A program made the translations under genes and the position numbers. Of a stretch of DNA of 64,000 bases, positions 11,944-19,777 are shown one piece after another. How positions within the stretch are numbered: the first letter of the stretch is position 1; every line of letters starts with the position of its first letter. The stretch comes from Herbaspirillum hiltneri N3 (GTDB taxonomy: Bacteria > Pseudomonadota > Gammaproteobacteria > Burkholderiales > Burkholderiaceae_D). The notes below the pieces were generated by a model. The model did not search any database. It was not told the DNA's origin and saw nothing but the letters and a program-made list of their open reading frames with translations. The stretch is from assembly GCF_001267925.1 (NCBI RefSeq), contig NZ_CP011409.1, positions 2,604,001 to 2,668,000 of the forward strand, given 5' to 3'.

Positions 11944-12073
11944 GGTGTGGGGGCGAGGAATGGCGATGGCCGTAGTGTAAATCGGGCCGGACCGAACACG
12001 CAATGCAACACGTTCAGACAGTCTTCATCCCGGACGGATGCGGCAGCGGCGCGGCGCCGCGGCGCCGCAAAAT

Positions 12074-12352
12074 TTACCGGTAGTAAGCGCCGACCGGCGG
12101 CGCAGCCAGCATGGTCTTCACTTCCTCGATGCTTTCGCGCGGCACATGCTGCAGCGACTGATGATGGGCGTCGATGCTGTCCCAGACTTCGATGATCACC
12201 ATGCGCGACGGGACGGTCTGATCCTGCAGAAACTGGCAGGACCGGCAACCGGGAGATGCGAGGATGGTCGGCAACAGGGCGGTCAGGAACTCCTTCAGCG
12301 CGTCGACCTTGTCGTCGAGCGCCTGGAATGTATTGATACGCGTAATGCTCAT
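12074..12352 (-). CDS. antibiotic biosynthesis monooxygenase (ABM) domain protein
   Basis: 92-residue single-domain protein of the ABM/dimeric alpha-beta barrel fold: ITRINTFQALDDKVDALKEFL, SPGCRSCQFLQDQ and VIIEVWDSIDAHHQSLQHV are typical strands and helix. Such proteins are cofactor-free quinol monooxygenases or heme-degrading enzymes, but a specific substrate cannot be read. An excellent AGGAGG ribosome site sits 5 bases before the ATG. It lies between nadB and the patatin gene on the same strand, but is not clearly in operon with either; a GC-only palindrome lies just downstream (about 12052-12069). Confidence 0.75.
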   Translation of the reverse strand: MSITRINTFQALDDKVDALKEFLTALLPTILASPGCRSCQFLQDQTVPSRMVIIEVWDSIDAHHQSLQHVPRESIEEVKTMLAAPPVGAYYR

Positions 12353-12442
12353 CGTCTCCTCCTTCGGCGGGCTGCGTTCAACGACGCAATGATGCTGTCG
12401 TTGCTGTTCCTGCCGTCATTATGAACCGAATCGCCCGGGCTT

Positions 12443-14044
12443 TCACTTTTGCGGGGATAGCACCGTCGGCACGGCTTGCGCCAGGGTGTCCGGATAGTCG
12501 AGGCTGTAATGCAGGCCCCGGCTTTCCTTGCGCGCCAGTGCGCTGTTGACGATCAGCGAGGCGACCTCGACCAGGTTGCGCAGCTCCAGCAGATCGCGCG
12601 TGATGCGGAAATTGGCGTAGTACTCGTCGATCTCTTCGCGCAGCAGCCGAATGCGGTGCTGCGCGCGTTCCAGGCGCTTGTTGGTGCGTACGATGCTGAC
12701 GTAATTCCACATGAAGCGGCGCAGCTCGTCCCAGTTGTGCGAGATCACGACTTCTTCGTCGGCGTTAGTGACGCGGCTTTCGTCCCAGGCCGGCAACGCC
12801 ATCGCCGGCGCAGCGGGCTGCTGCTCGATGAACTGCGCGGCGGCGCGGCCCAGCACCAGGCATTCCAGCAGCGAATTGCTGGCCAGGCGGTTGGCGCCGT
12901 GCAGACCGGTGTAGGCGGTCTCGCCGACGGCATACAGGCCGGACAGGTCGGTGCGGCCAGACATATCGGTCACCACGCCGCCACAGGTGTAATGCGCTGC
13001 AGGCACGACCGGGATCGGTTGCTTCGTGATGTCGATGCCGAACTCCAGGCAACGCGCCTGGATGGTCGGGAAATGTTCCTTGATGAATTCCGGCGGCTGG
13101 TGGCTGATGTCGAGGTCGACATGATCGAGGCCGCGTTTTTTCATTTCAAAATCGATGCTGCGCGCCACGATATCGCGCGGCGCCAGTTCGGCGCGTTCGT
13201 CGTGTTCGGGCATGAAGCGTGTGCCGGCAGCGCTGCCGGCGGCGGCAGGCAGCTTGAGCAAGGCGCCTTCGCCACGCAAGGCTTCGCTGATGAGGAAGGA
13301 CTTGGCGTAAGGGTGATACAGGCAGGTCGGATGGAACTGGATGAATTCCATGTTGGCGACGCGGCAACCGGCGCGCGACGCCATGGCGATGCCGTCGCCG
13401 GTGGCGGAGTCCGGATTCGACGTGTACAGGTAGACCTTGCCGGCGCCGCCGGTGGCGAGCACGGTGTGGTCGGCCGCAATGGTGACGACCTTGCCCTGCT
13501 TAATGTCCTGCACGTAGACGCCGACGCAGCGCGGTGCGCCTTCGGCTGTGGGATCGAGCTTTTTCGTGGTGATGACGTCGATCGCGCAGTGATGTTCCAG
13601 CAGCGTGATGTTGGGATGGGCACGCACGCGCTGCTCCAGCGTGACCTGCACCGCATGGCCGGTGGCGTCAGCGGCGTGGATGATGCGGCGCTGGCTGTGG
13701 CCGCCTTCGCGGGTCAGGTGGTAACCCAGTTCGGCGCTGTCGTCGCGCGTGAAGGGCACGCCTTGTTCGATCAGCCACTCGATCGCTTCGCGGCCATGCT
13801 CGACGATGAAGCGCGTGGACGCCTCATCGCACAGGCCGGCGCCGGCGATCAGCGTGTCGTCGATGTGCTGGTCATGGCTGTCGCCCGAGTCGAGCACCGC
13901 AGCGATGCCGCCCTGCGCCCAGTTGCTGGCGCCGTCGAGCAACTCTCCCTTGGAGACCACGACCACGTTTTTCTTTTCGGCAAGATGCAGGGCGACGGAT
14001 AAACCGGCAAGTCCGCTGCCGATGATGGCGACATCGAATTTCAT
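12443..14044 (-). CDS. nadB: L-aspartate oxidase
   Basis: FAD enzyme that oxidises L-aspartate to iminoaspartate, feeding NadA. The 533-residue product starts with the Rossmann motif [13 protein letters not shown], has [10 protein letters not shown] and the REGGHSQRR block that separates aspartate oxidases from succinate dehydrogenases, and ends with the helical [20 protein letters not shown] region. It is a single gene, transcribed opposite to nadA-nadC and about 5 kb from them. No Shine-Dalgarno sequence is obvious; a TATAAT box lies about 33 bases upstream of the start. Confidence 0.95.
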   Translation of the reverse strand: MKFDVAIIGSGLAGLSVALHLAEKKNVVVVSKGELLDGASNWAQGGIAAVLDSGDSHDQHIDDTLIAGAGLCDEASTRFIVEHGREAIEWLIEQGVPFTRDDSAELGYHLTREGGHSQRRIIHAADATGHAVQVTLEQRVRAHPNITLLEHHCAIDVITTKKLDPTAEGAPRCVGVYVQDIKQGKVVTIAADHTVLATGGAGKVYLYTSNPDSATGDGIAMASRAGCRVANMEFIQFHPTCLYHPYAKSFLISEALRGEGALLKLPAAAGSAAGTRFMPEHDERAELAPRDIVARSIDFEMKKRGLDHVDLDISHQPPEFIKEHFPTIQARCLEFGIDITKQPIPVVPAAHYTCGGVVTDMSGRTDLSGLYAVGETAYTGLHGANRLASNSLLECLVLGRAAAQFIEQQPAAPAMALPAWDESRVTNADEEVVISHNWDELRRFMWNYVSIVRTNKRLERAQHRIRLLREEIDEYYANFRITRDLLELRNLVEVASLIVNSALARKESRGLHYSLDYPDTLAQAVPTVLSPQK

Positions 14045-14076
14045 GAGGGCTGAGGAGATGTTGAAAGGAAGGCACG

Positions 14077-14109
14077 ATTATATCCGGCAATCGCGCGCGG
14101 CTTTGTCAG
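14077..14109 (-). promoter_or_regulatory. candidate nadB promoter
   Basis: On the minus strand a perfect TATAAT lies at 14082-14077, 33 bases before the nadB ATG. The best -35-like hexamer (CTGACA near 14109-14104) is about 21 bases away, longer than ideal, so only the -10 is convincing. Confidence 0.4.
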
Positions 14110-14111
14110 CC

Positions 14112-14136
14112 GGGAAGACGGGGTAAGGGGAAGGGG
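14112..14136 (+). other. G-quadruplex-type motif between purT and nadB
   Basis: Four runs of three or four G separated by 5, 3 and 2 bases on the plus strand, inside a longer purine-rich tract (about 14108-14180). It lies immediately upstream of the nadB promoter region and downstream of the purT stop; the intergenic stretch 14045-14241 holds no other feature I can see. Confidence 0.5.
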
Positions 14137-14241
14137 CAAGAGGCAAGAGGAGGAGGGCAGGAGCGGGGAACAGCGGAAAGAACGCATCGCTGCAGTAAGG
14201 ACGAGCATCGCTGCACGTGGGCAGCGATGCGACTCAATCGA

Positions 14242-15453
14242 TCAGGAAGTCTTGACCGGCTTGACCTTGGCGGCGGCTTGCTTGGCGCGGATGCGGGCGT
14301 CGCTGACGTTGTCGGCGGCGGCCAGGGCCACGCCCATGCGGCGGCGCTCAAACGATTCCGGCTTGCCGAACAGGCGGATGTCGGCGCCCGGGATACGCAG
14401 CGCATCGGCCACGCCTTCGAAGGCGATGGCCTTGGCGTCATGCTGGCCGTAGATCACGGCGGACGCGCCCGGCGTGCGCAGCGCAACGTTGACCGGCAGG
14501 CCGAGGATGGCCTTGGCGTGCAGTTCGAACTCGCTTTGGACCTGGGTGACCATGGTGACCATGCCGGTATCGTGCGGACGCGGGCTAACTTCAGAGAACC
14601 AGACCATCTCGCCCTTGACGAACAACTCAACACCGAACAGGCCCAGGCCGCCGAGGTTTTCGGTGACCTTGCGGGCGATGTCGCGCGCCTTGTCGAGTGC
14701 CGCCGGATGCATCGGATGCGGCTGCCAGGATTCGACGTAATCGCCCTTGACCTGCACGTGGCCGATCGGGTCGCAGAAGCTGGTGACGGTGTCGCCGTTC
14801 TCGTTGAGCGAGCGCACCGTCAGCAAGGTGATTTCATAATCGAAATCGATGAAGCCTTCCACGATCACCCGACCGGAGTCAACGCGGCCGCCGGCAGCGG
14901 CGTAATTCCAGGCGGCTTCGACTTCGGCGGCGCTGTCGATCTTCGACTGGCCCTTGCCCGAGGACGACATGACCGGCTTGATCACGCACGGGAAGCCGAT
15001 TTGTTCGGTAGCGGCTTTCAACTCGTCGAGGCTGTCGGCGAAGCGGTAAGGCGAAGTCGCCAGGCTCAGCGTTTCACCGGCCAGGCGGCGGATGCCTTCG
15101 CGGTTCATGGTCAGCCAGGCGGCGCGGGCGGTCGGGATGACGCGCGCCTTGCCGGCTTTTTCCAGTTCGACCAGGGTTTCGGTGGCGATGGCTTCGATTT
15201 CAGGCACGACCAGGTCGGGCTGTTCCTTGGCGATCAGGGCGGCCAGTGCGGCGCCGTCCGTCATGTTGATGACGTGCGAGCGGTGCGCGACCTGATGGCC
15301 CGGCGCATCGGCGTAACGGTCCACGGCGATCACTTCCACGCCCAGGCGTTGCAGGGCGATGATCACTTCTTTGCCGAGCTCGCCGGAACCGAGCAGCATG
15401 ACTTTGGTGGCGGAAGGAGAAAGCGGGGTGCCGAGGCGAACGGGAGTCTTCAT
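14242..15453 (-). CDS. purT: formate-dependent phosphoribosylglycinamide formyltransferase (GAR transformylase 2)
   Basis: ATP-grasp enzyme making formyl-GAR from GAR, formate and ATP in purine synthesis, an alternative to folate-dependent PurN. The 403-residue protein has the PurT N-terminus ([18 protein letters not shown]), EIEAIATE, the ATP-binding [17 protein letters not shown] and the ATP-grasp [16 protein letters not shown] block. The open frame extends to 15606, but the ATG at 15453 matches family length (about 400). A short palindrome (15520-15537) lies upstream. Confidence 0.94.
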   Translation of the reverse strand: MKTPVRLGTPLSPSATKVMLLGSGELGKEVIIALQRLGVEVIAVDRYADAPGHQVAHRSHVINMTDGAALAALIAKEQPDLVVPEIEAIATETLVELEKAGKARVIPTARAAWLTMNREGIRRLAGETLSLATSPYRFADSLDELKAATEQIGFPCVIKPVMSSSGKGQSKIDSAAEVEAAWNYAAAGGRVDSGRVIVEGFIDFDYEITLLTVRSLNENGDTVTSFCDPIGHVQVKGDYVESWQPHPMHPAALDKARDIARKVTENLGGLGLFGVELFVKGEMVWFSEVSPRPHDTGMVTMVTQVQSEFELHAKAILGLPVNVALRTPGASAVIYGQHDAKAIAFEGVADALRIPGADIRLFGKPESFERRRMGVALAAADNVSDARIRAKQAAAKVKPVKTS

Positions 15454-15519
15454 TGGATAAATGCAGAATGGAAAGGATGGGAAAGTCGGGGAATCGCGCG
15501 ACGATACCAAATCCTGGCC

Positions 15520-15537
15520 ATTTTGGACAGCCAAAAT
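15520..15537. promoter_or_regulatory. inverted repeat upstream of purT
   Basis: ATTTTGG-ACAG-CCAAAAT, a perfect 7-bp inverted repeat with a 4-base spacer, about 67 bases before the purT start. It does not match the PurR consensus. Operator is a guess from position. Confidence 0.3.
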
Positions 15538-15632
15538 TGTGCTGCCGTTAGCAAATCGGAAAGCTCTTGAGAGAATGCTTGAAGAAAGGCGGATAAGTAC
15601 AAGCAATTCATTGCAACAGCCTCACACGCCCT

Positions 15633-15944
15633 TTATTCCTGCTCGGGAAGCACGATGGCGAGCATTGCCCCGCTCAGACTCTTCCCATGTGCATCCAGCG
15701 CCAGTGAACGTGTCACGCCGCCGCCCAGCGCTTGCTGCATGACGAAGTTGAGGGCGCCCAGGTGCGGTAGCGTGTAGCGGACTACCTCGCCTCGCACGAC
15801 ACCGGCGAAATGCGCCTTGACGCGTTCCGGGGTCAGGTATGTTTCCAGCAGGGCGTAGTCCTTGAGGTCGTAGGCGATGACGGAGATGTTGGATATATCG
15901 CCTTTGTCGCCGGCGCGTGAATGCGCGATGTCACGTAGCAGCAT
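15633..15944 (-). CDS. AtuA-like small subunit (ferredoxin-fold domain)
   Basis: 103-residue protein matching the small C-terminal domain of the AtuA/DUF1446 system: it opens with IAHSRAGDKGDISNISVIAYD and has a VRGEVVRYTLPHLGALNFVMQQALGGGVTRSL-type end. In many genomes this domain is fused to, or encoded just after, the large AtuA-like subunit. Here its ATG follows the stop of the large subunit by one base (TGA-C-ATG), so the two are almost certainly translated together and form one enzyme. Substrate unknown; see the transporter upstream. Confidence 0.75.
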   Translation of the reverse strand: MLLRDIAHSRAGDKGDISNISVIAYDLKDYALLETYLTPERVKAHFAGVVRGEVVRYTLPHLGALNFVMQQALGGGVTRSLALDAHGKSLSGAMLAIVLPEQE

Positions 15945-15945
15945 G

Positions 15946-17298
15946 TCAACTTTCCTCGAAATGGATGGCGGGATGAATCAATTCACGCGGTACCAGCGCG
16001 GAGAGGACGGCGATGATTTCCTTGGCTGATTTGGTCACGCCTCCACCACCGGCTGGGCCGCAGGTATACAAGGTTTCGACTTCGTTGCCGATGCGTATCG
16101 CTTCACGCATGCTGGCGGTGCGGCCGACGACCCGGGCGCGGACTTCGTAGGGTTCGACTGCGGATGCCGACTGTTGGCCGTTGTGAATGGCATTGACACC
16201 GATCAGGTCGTAACGCGTCTCGTCGGTCTTTACATCGATGATGGCCAGGCGCTGCCTGACGATGTCCAGCGCCAATTGTCCGCGCGCCTGTGCGCCGGGG
16301 CCGGCATAGGATATCTGTCCTTCGCCGATGTAGCTGTCGACATACCCCAGCGTGGTCTTGAGGGTGGCAGGGCGCGGACGGCCGGAGGCGCCGCTGATGG
16401 CGACGCGGTCGGGAGCAATTTCCGTGATCGAGACCTGTGAGAAATCGGCAATGACATCGGGAGTCAGGTAGGCCTGAGGGTCATGAATTTCGTACAGCAG
16501 CTGTTCCTTACAGGTGGCTGCGGTGACCTGGCCGCCGGATCCGGCTACCTTGGTGATCACCATGCTGCCGTCTTCGGCGATTTCGCCGATGGGAAAACCG
16601 AGGCGCGCCAAACTCCTGACGTCTTTGACGCCCGGATCGGAAAAATAACCACCGGTGATCTGCCCGGCACACTCGAGCAAGTGACCGGCCAGGGTGCCTT
16701 GGCCCAATCGCGGCCAGTCGTCCATGGCCCAGCCGAATTCATGAATCAGCGGACCCAGGACCAGCGCAGGATCGGCGACGCGGCCCGTGATGACGACATC
16801 TGCACCGGCTTTGAGAGCGTCAACGATGGGTTGCGCGCCAAGGTAGGCGTTGGCGGAGATCAGTTTGTCGCCGAGCGATTTCACGGGCTTGCCGTTGTCT
16901 TCAATGCGATAGTCGCCGTCGAGCAGAACATCGAGCACGTCGTCGCCGGCGACGGCGGCGATTTTCAGCCCCTTCAGTCCCAGCGCTGCGGCGATTTCTC
17001 TGACTTTTGCCGCGCCGGCGAGCGGATTGGCGGCGCCCATGTTGGTAACGATCTTGATGCCTTTGCCGGCGCATAGCTTCAGTACCGCCAGCATGCGATC
17101 GGCCAACAGCGGATCATAGCCCTGGTTCGGGTCGGCCCTGCGTGTCTGCTGGCCGATGGCGATGGTGCGTTCTGCCAGGCATTCGAAAATCAGATAGTCA
17201 AGCTCGCCTTTTTCGACGAGCTCGACGGCGGGTTCAATACGGTCGCCGGAATAACCGGCGCCAGCGCCGATGCGGATGGTTTTCATGTGATGCGCCAT
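15946..17298 (-). CDS. acyclic terpene utilization AtuA-like family protein (DUF1446), large subunit
   Basis: 450-residue cytoplasmic protein with the AtuA/DUF1446 hallmarks: RIGAGAGYSGDRIEPAVEL at the N-terminus, DYLIFECLAERT, IKIVTNMGAANP, VVITGRVADPALVLGPLIHEFGW and a glycine-rich TCGPAGGGGV near the C-terminus. AtuA itself belongs to citronellol/geraniol catabolism in Pseudomonas, but most family members sit with carboxylate genes and are uncharacterised. Start is M1 (17298) or M5 (17286); neither has a clear ribosome site. It is the middle gene of the CitMHS-AtuA(L)-AtuA(S) operon, 37 bases after the transporter. Confidence 0.8.
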   Translation of the reverse strand: MAHHMKTIRIGAGAGYSGDRIEPAVELVEKGELDYLIFECLAERTIAIGQQTRRADPNQGYDPLLADRMLAVLKLCAGKGIKIVTNMGAANPLAGAAKVREIAAALGLKGLKIAAVAGDDVLDVLLDGDYRIEDNGKPVKSLGDKLISANAYLGAQPIVDALKAGADVVITGRVADPALVLGPLIHEFGWAMDDWPRLGQGTLAGHLLECAGQITGGYFSDPGVKDVRSLARLGFPIGEIAEDGSMVITKVAGSGGQVTAATCKEQLLYEIHDPQAYLTPDVIADFSQVSITEIAPDRVAISGASGRPRPATLKTTLGYVDSYIGEGQISYAGPGAQARGQLALDIVRQRLAIIDVKTDETRYDLIGVNAIHNGQQSASAVEPYEVRARVVGRTASMREAIRIGNEVETLYTCGPAGGGGVTKSAKEIIAVLSALVPRELIHPAIHFEES

Positions 17299-17335
17299 GT
17301 GTCGATGCAGACAGGTTCAGAGTCGGGATAGAAAA

Positions 17336-18646
17336 TCAAAAGGGAAACAAGCCCAGGACGATCGCTACGAGGGTCATGAAAATCGTCGTAGCGAAGAGGA
17401 ACGGAATCGTGAATTTCTGATGGTCGCTGAGTTCGATGCCCACCAGACCGATCAGCAGGAAGGTCGCGGGGGTCAAAGGGCTGACCGGAAATCCGGTGGT
17501 CATCTGTCCCAGCAACGATGCCTGGGCCATCTGTATCGAGGGAACGCCGAGCGCGGAGCTGGCTTCTGCCAACACCGGCAAGACGCCGAAGTAGAACGAG
17601 TCCGGATCGAACAGCAGGCTCAGGGGCATGGAGATGACGGCCAGCGCTGCCGGCAAGTGATGCGCCATGTCGACGGGAATGCTGCCCGCCACGAATTTGG
17701 CCATGGCGGTCAGCATGCCGGTGCCTTTCATGATGCCGGTGAAAACACCGGCGGCAAGCAGGATGCTGGCCATCATCAAGGCGGCTTTGGCATGCGAGTC
17801 GATGCGCGCGCGCTGTTGCGCCACGTTCGGATAGTTGATGAACAGGGCGATGACGGTACCGATCATGAAGCAGGCCACCGGATCGACTTTGCCGGTAATC
17901 ATCGTGCCAAGCACCAGCAGGACGAGGACAACATTGACGACAAAGAGCTTGGGACGGCGCAGTTCGAGCTGTTCCGTGCTGAGTTCCTGCTGATGATGAG
18001 TAATTTCGTCACTGGCCGAGGCAGCGGCGGTCAATCCCAGGCGGCGCTCTTCTTTTTTGCCGAGCAACCAGGCGCAGGTGAAGACGAACAGCATGCCGCA
18101 GATTTGCACCGGGATCAAAGGCAGATATAAATCGGCGACCGGGATATGCAGCGCTGCGGCGGCGCGCAGGGTCGGGCCGCCCCAAGGCAAGGCATTGGCG
18201 ACACCGGCGGCCATGGCGACTACACAAGCAAGAATTCGCTTGTCCATCTTGAGCCGTTCGTACAGCGGCAGCAGCGCAGGAATCGTCACCAGGAACGTCA
18301 CCGCACCAGAGCCGTCGAGATGCACGATGGCGGCCAGCACTGCGGAGCCGAGCACAATGCGCGATGGCCGCATGCCGACCACCTTCAGGACTTTATTGAT
18401 GATCGGGTCGAGCATGCCGGCGTCCTTGAGGATGCCGAAGAAGAGGATGGCGAAGACGAACATGCCGACAATCGGCGCAATGCTCTTGATGCCGTCGACC
18501 ATGAATTTTCCGGTGCCGAGACCGAAGCCGCCAATCAATGCGGCGATGAATGGAATGGCGATCAACGCCGCCAGCGGCGACATTTTCTTGGTCAGGATGG
18601 CCGCTAGTAAAACAACGATCGTGATAAAGCCGAGCAGGGCGAGCAT
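17336..18646 (-). CDS. CitMHS family carboxylate transporter
   Basis: 436-residue integral membrane transporter of the CitMHS (metal-citrate/H+ symporter) family, with about 12 hydrophobic segments; visible signatures are HLDGSGAVTFLVTIPALLPLYERL and MAAGVANALPWGGPTLRAAAAL. Family members import citrate or related tri- and dicarboxylates, often complexed with divalent metal. The ATG at 18646 has a GGAG ribosome site; the frame extends to 18730 without homology. It is the first gene of the operon with the AtuA-like enzyme, and is divergent from a LysR regulator. Confidence 0.85.
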   Translation of the reverse strand: MLALLGFITIVVLLAAILTKKMSPLAALIAIPFIAALIGGFGLGTGKFMVDGIKSIAPIVGMFVFAILFFGILKDAGMLDPIINKVLKVVGMRPSRIVLGSAVLAAIVHLDGSGAVTFLVTIPALLPLYERLKMDKRILACVVAMAAGVANALPWGGPTLRAAAALHIPVADLYLPLIPVQICGMLFVFTCAWLLGKKEERRLGLTAAASASDEITHHQQELSTEQLELRRPKLFVVNVVLVLLVLGTMITGKVDPVACFMIGTVIALFINYPNVAQQRARIDSHAKAALMMASILLAAGVFTGIMKGTGMLTAMAKFVAGSIPVDMAHHLPAALAVISMPLSLLFDPDSFYFGVLPVLAEASSALGVPSIQMAQASLLGQMTTGFPVSPLTPATFLLIGLVGIELSDHQKFTIPFLFATTIFMTLVAIVLGLFPF

Positions 18647-18740
18647 GCGTGTCTCCGGTATTTTTATTGACGGGATGTCATATGGGAAAGGACGAGTGTA
18701 GGTGTGGCGCAATTTTGTTGTAAAGTGCATTTTTACGATT

Positions 18741-18764
18741 GATTAATCGGTTTTTCAGATTAAT
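18741..18764. promoter_or_regulatory. candidate LysR-regulator binding site in the divergent promoter
   Basis: Inverted repeat ATTAATC-N9-GATTAAT in the 144-base gap between the CitMHS operon and the lysR gene. The spacing and A/T-rich arms fit the T-N11-A style of LysR-type regulator boxes. Confidence 0.55.
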
Positions 18765-18790
18765 GAAGAGGTATTTGATTCCAATACGCT

Positions 18791-19696
18791 ATGCAAGCCA
18801 ATATCTCCACTCGCCTGTTGCAGGCTTTTCTCATGCTCAACGATTGCCGCCATTTCGGCCATGCAGCGCAACGCTGCCACGTGTCGCAATCGGCATTCAG
18901 CGTGATGATCCAGAAACTGGAAGCCGCTGCCGGCGCCAGACTGTTTGAACGCGACACACGCAACGTGACGCTGACGCCGGAAGGTGAATTGTTCGTCGAG
19001 GTGGCGCGTCAGCTGATGAGCGATATTGAGGCCGCGTTTTCTGACATGAGCGACTATGTGGCGCGGCGCAAGGGCAGAGTGTCGATCGCTGCCTTGCCAT
19101 CGTTGGCTGCGGGTTGGTTGCCGCCGGTGATTGCGATGTATCGCGCACAGCATCCCGGCGTGACGGTGGAGTTGTTCGATGCGATTTCGGATCACTGCCT
19201 GAACTACCTGCGCCAGGGCAAGGCCGACATAGCGCTGACCGCGCCGGGACCAAACCTGATGGAATTCGACACGCAACCGTTGTGCGAGGATCCGTTTTAC
19301 CTGGTGTGCCGGCGCGATCACAAGCTGGCAAAGAAACGCGTGATCCGGGTGGAGCAACTGGCCGGCTGCGAACTGATCCATCTAGCGCGTTCAACCAGCG
19401 TACGCCAGCATCTCGATACGCTGCTGCAGCCGGTCGGCGTGATCAATACGGGATTGGAAGTGGAGCATCTGGCGACGGTCGCCGGCCTGATTGAAAGCGG
19501 CCTGGGCGTGAGCCTGGTGCCGGAACTGACGCTGTTCCAGTTCCGTCATCCGAATCTGGTGGCGATTCCGCTGAATGCGCCCGATCTGGTGCGGCCGCTG
19601 CTGATCGTCAAGGCCAGGGAACGCAGCCTGTCGATTGCGGCGCAAGGTTTGCTGGAGCTGATACAGGAAAAAAGCCGGTCAGGATTTGCACCCTGA
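18791..19696 (+). CDS. LysR family transcriptional regulator
   Basis: 301-residue LTTR. The N-terminal winged helix-turn-helix is plain (LLQAFLMLNDCRHFGHAAQRCHVSQSAFSVMIQKLE then LFERDTRNVTLTPEGE), followed by a periplasmic-binding-protein-like effector domain. It is transcribed away from the CitMHS-AtuA operon and is the obvious candidate to regulate it, with a carboxylate or a CoA/acid derivative as co-inducer (inference). Its last codons contain the stem of a terminator that serves the convergent transporter gene. Confidence 0.9.
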   Translation: MQANISTRLLQAFLMLNDCRHFGHAAQRCHVSQSAFSVMIQKLEAAAGARLFERDTRNVTLTPEGELFVEVARQLMSDIEAAFSDMSDYVARRKGRVSIAALPSLAAGWLPPVIAMYRAQHPGVTVELFDAISDHCLNYLRQGKADIALTAPGPNLMEFDTQPLCEDPFYLVCRRDHKLAKKRVIRVEQLAGCELIHLARSTSVRQHLDTLLQPVGVINTGLEVEHLATVAGLIESGLGVSLVPELTLFQFRHPNLVAIPLNAPDLVRPLLIVKARERSLSIAAQGLLELIQEKSRSGFAP

Positions 19697-19702
19697 CCGG
19701 CT
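19667..19702 (-). terminator. terminator of the minus-strand MHS transporter, inside the 3' end of lysR
   Basis: 11-bp perfect stem (19673-19683 with 19692-19702). Reading the minus strand the stem is followed by six T, so it ends the transporter transcript at 19778-21439. On the plus strand no T run follows. The stem includes the lysR stop codon. Confidence 0.8.
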
Positions 19703-19777
19703 CGACGTACTCTCTCACTTGTACTTTCAGACTGCAGGCAAGCGAGGGAGCCGTCCGGCTTCCCCCTCTTGATGCTT

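Noticed and set aside
12052..12069. GC-only palindrome downstream of the ABM gene as a terminator
   Set aside because: No T run on either strand; left unassigned.
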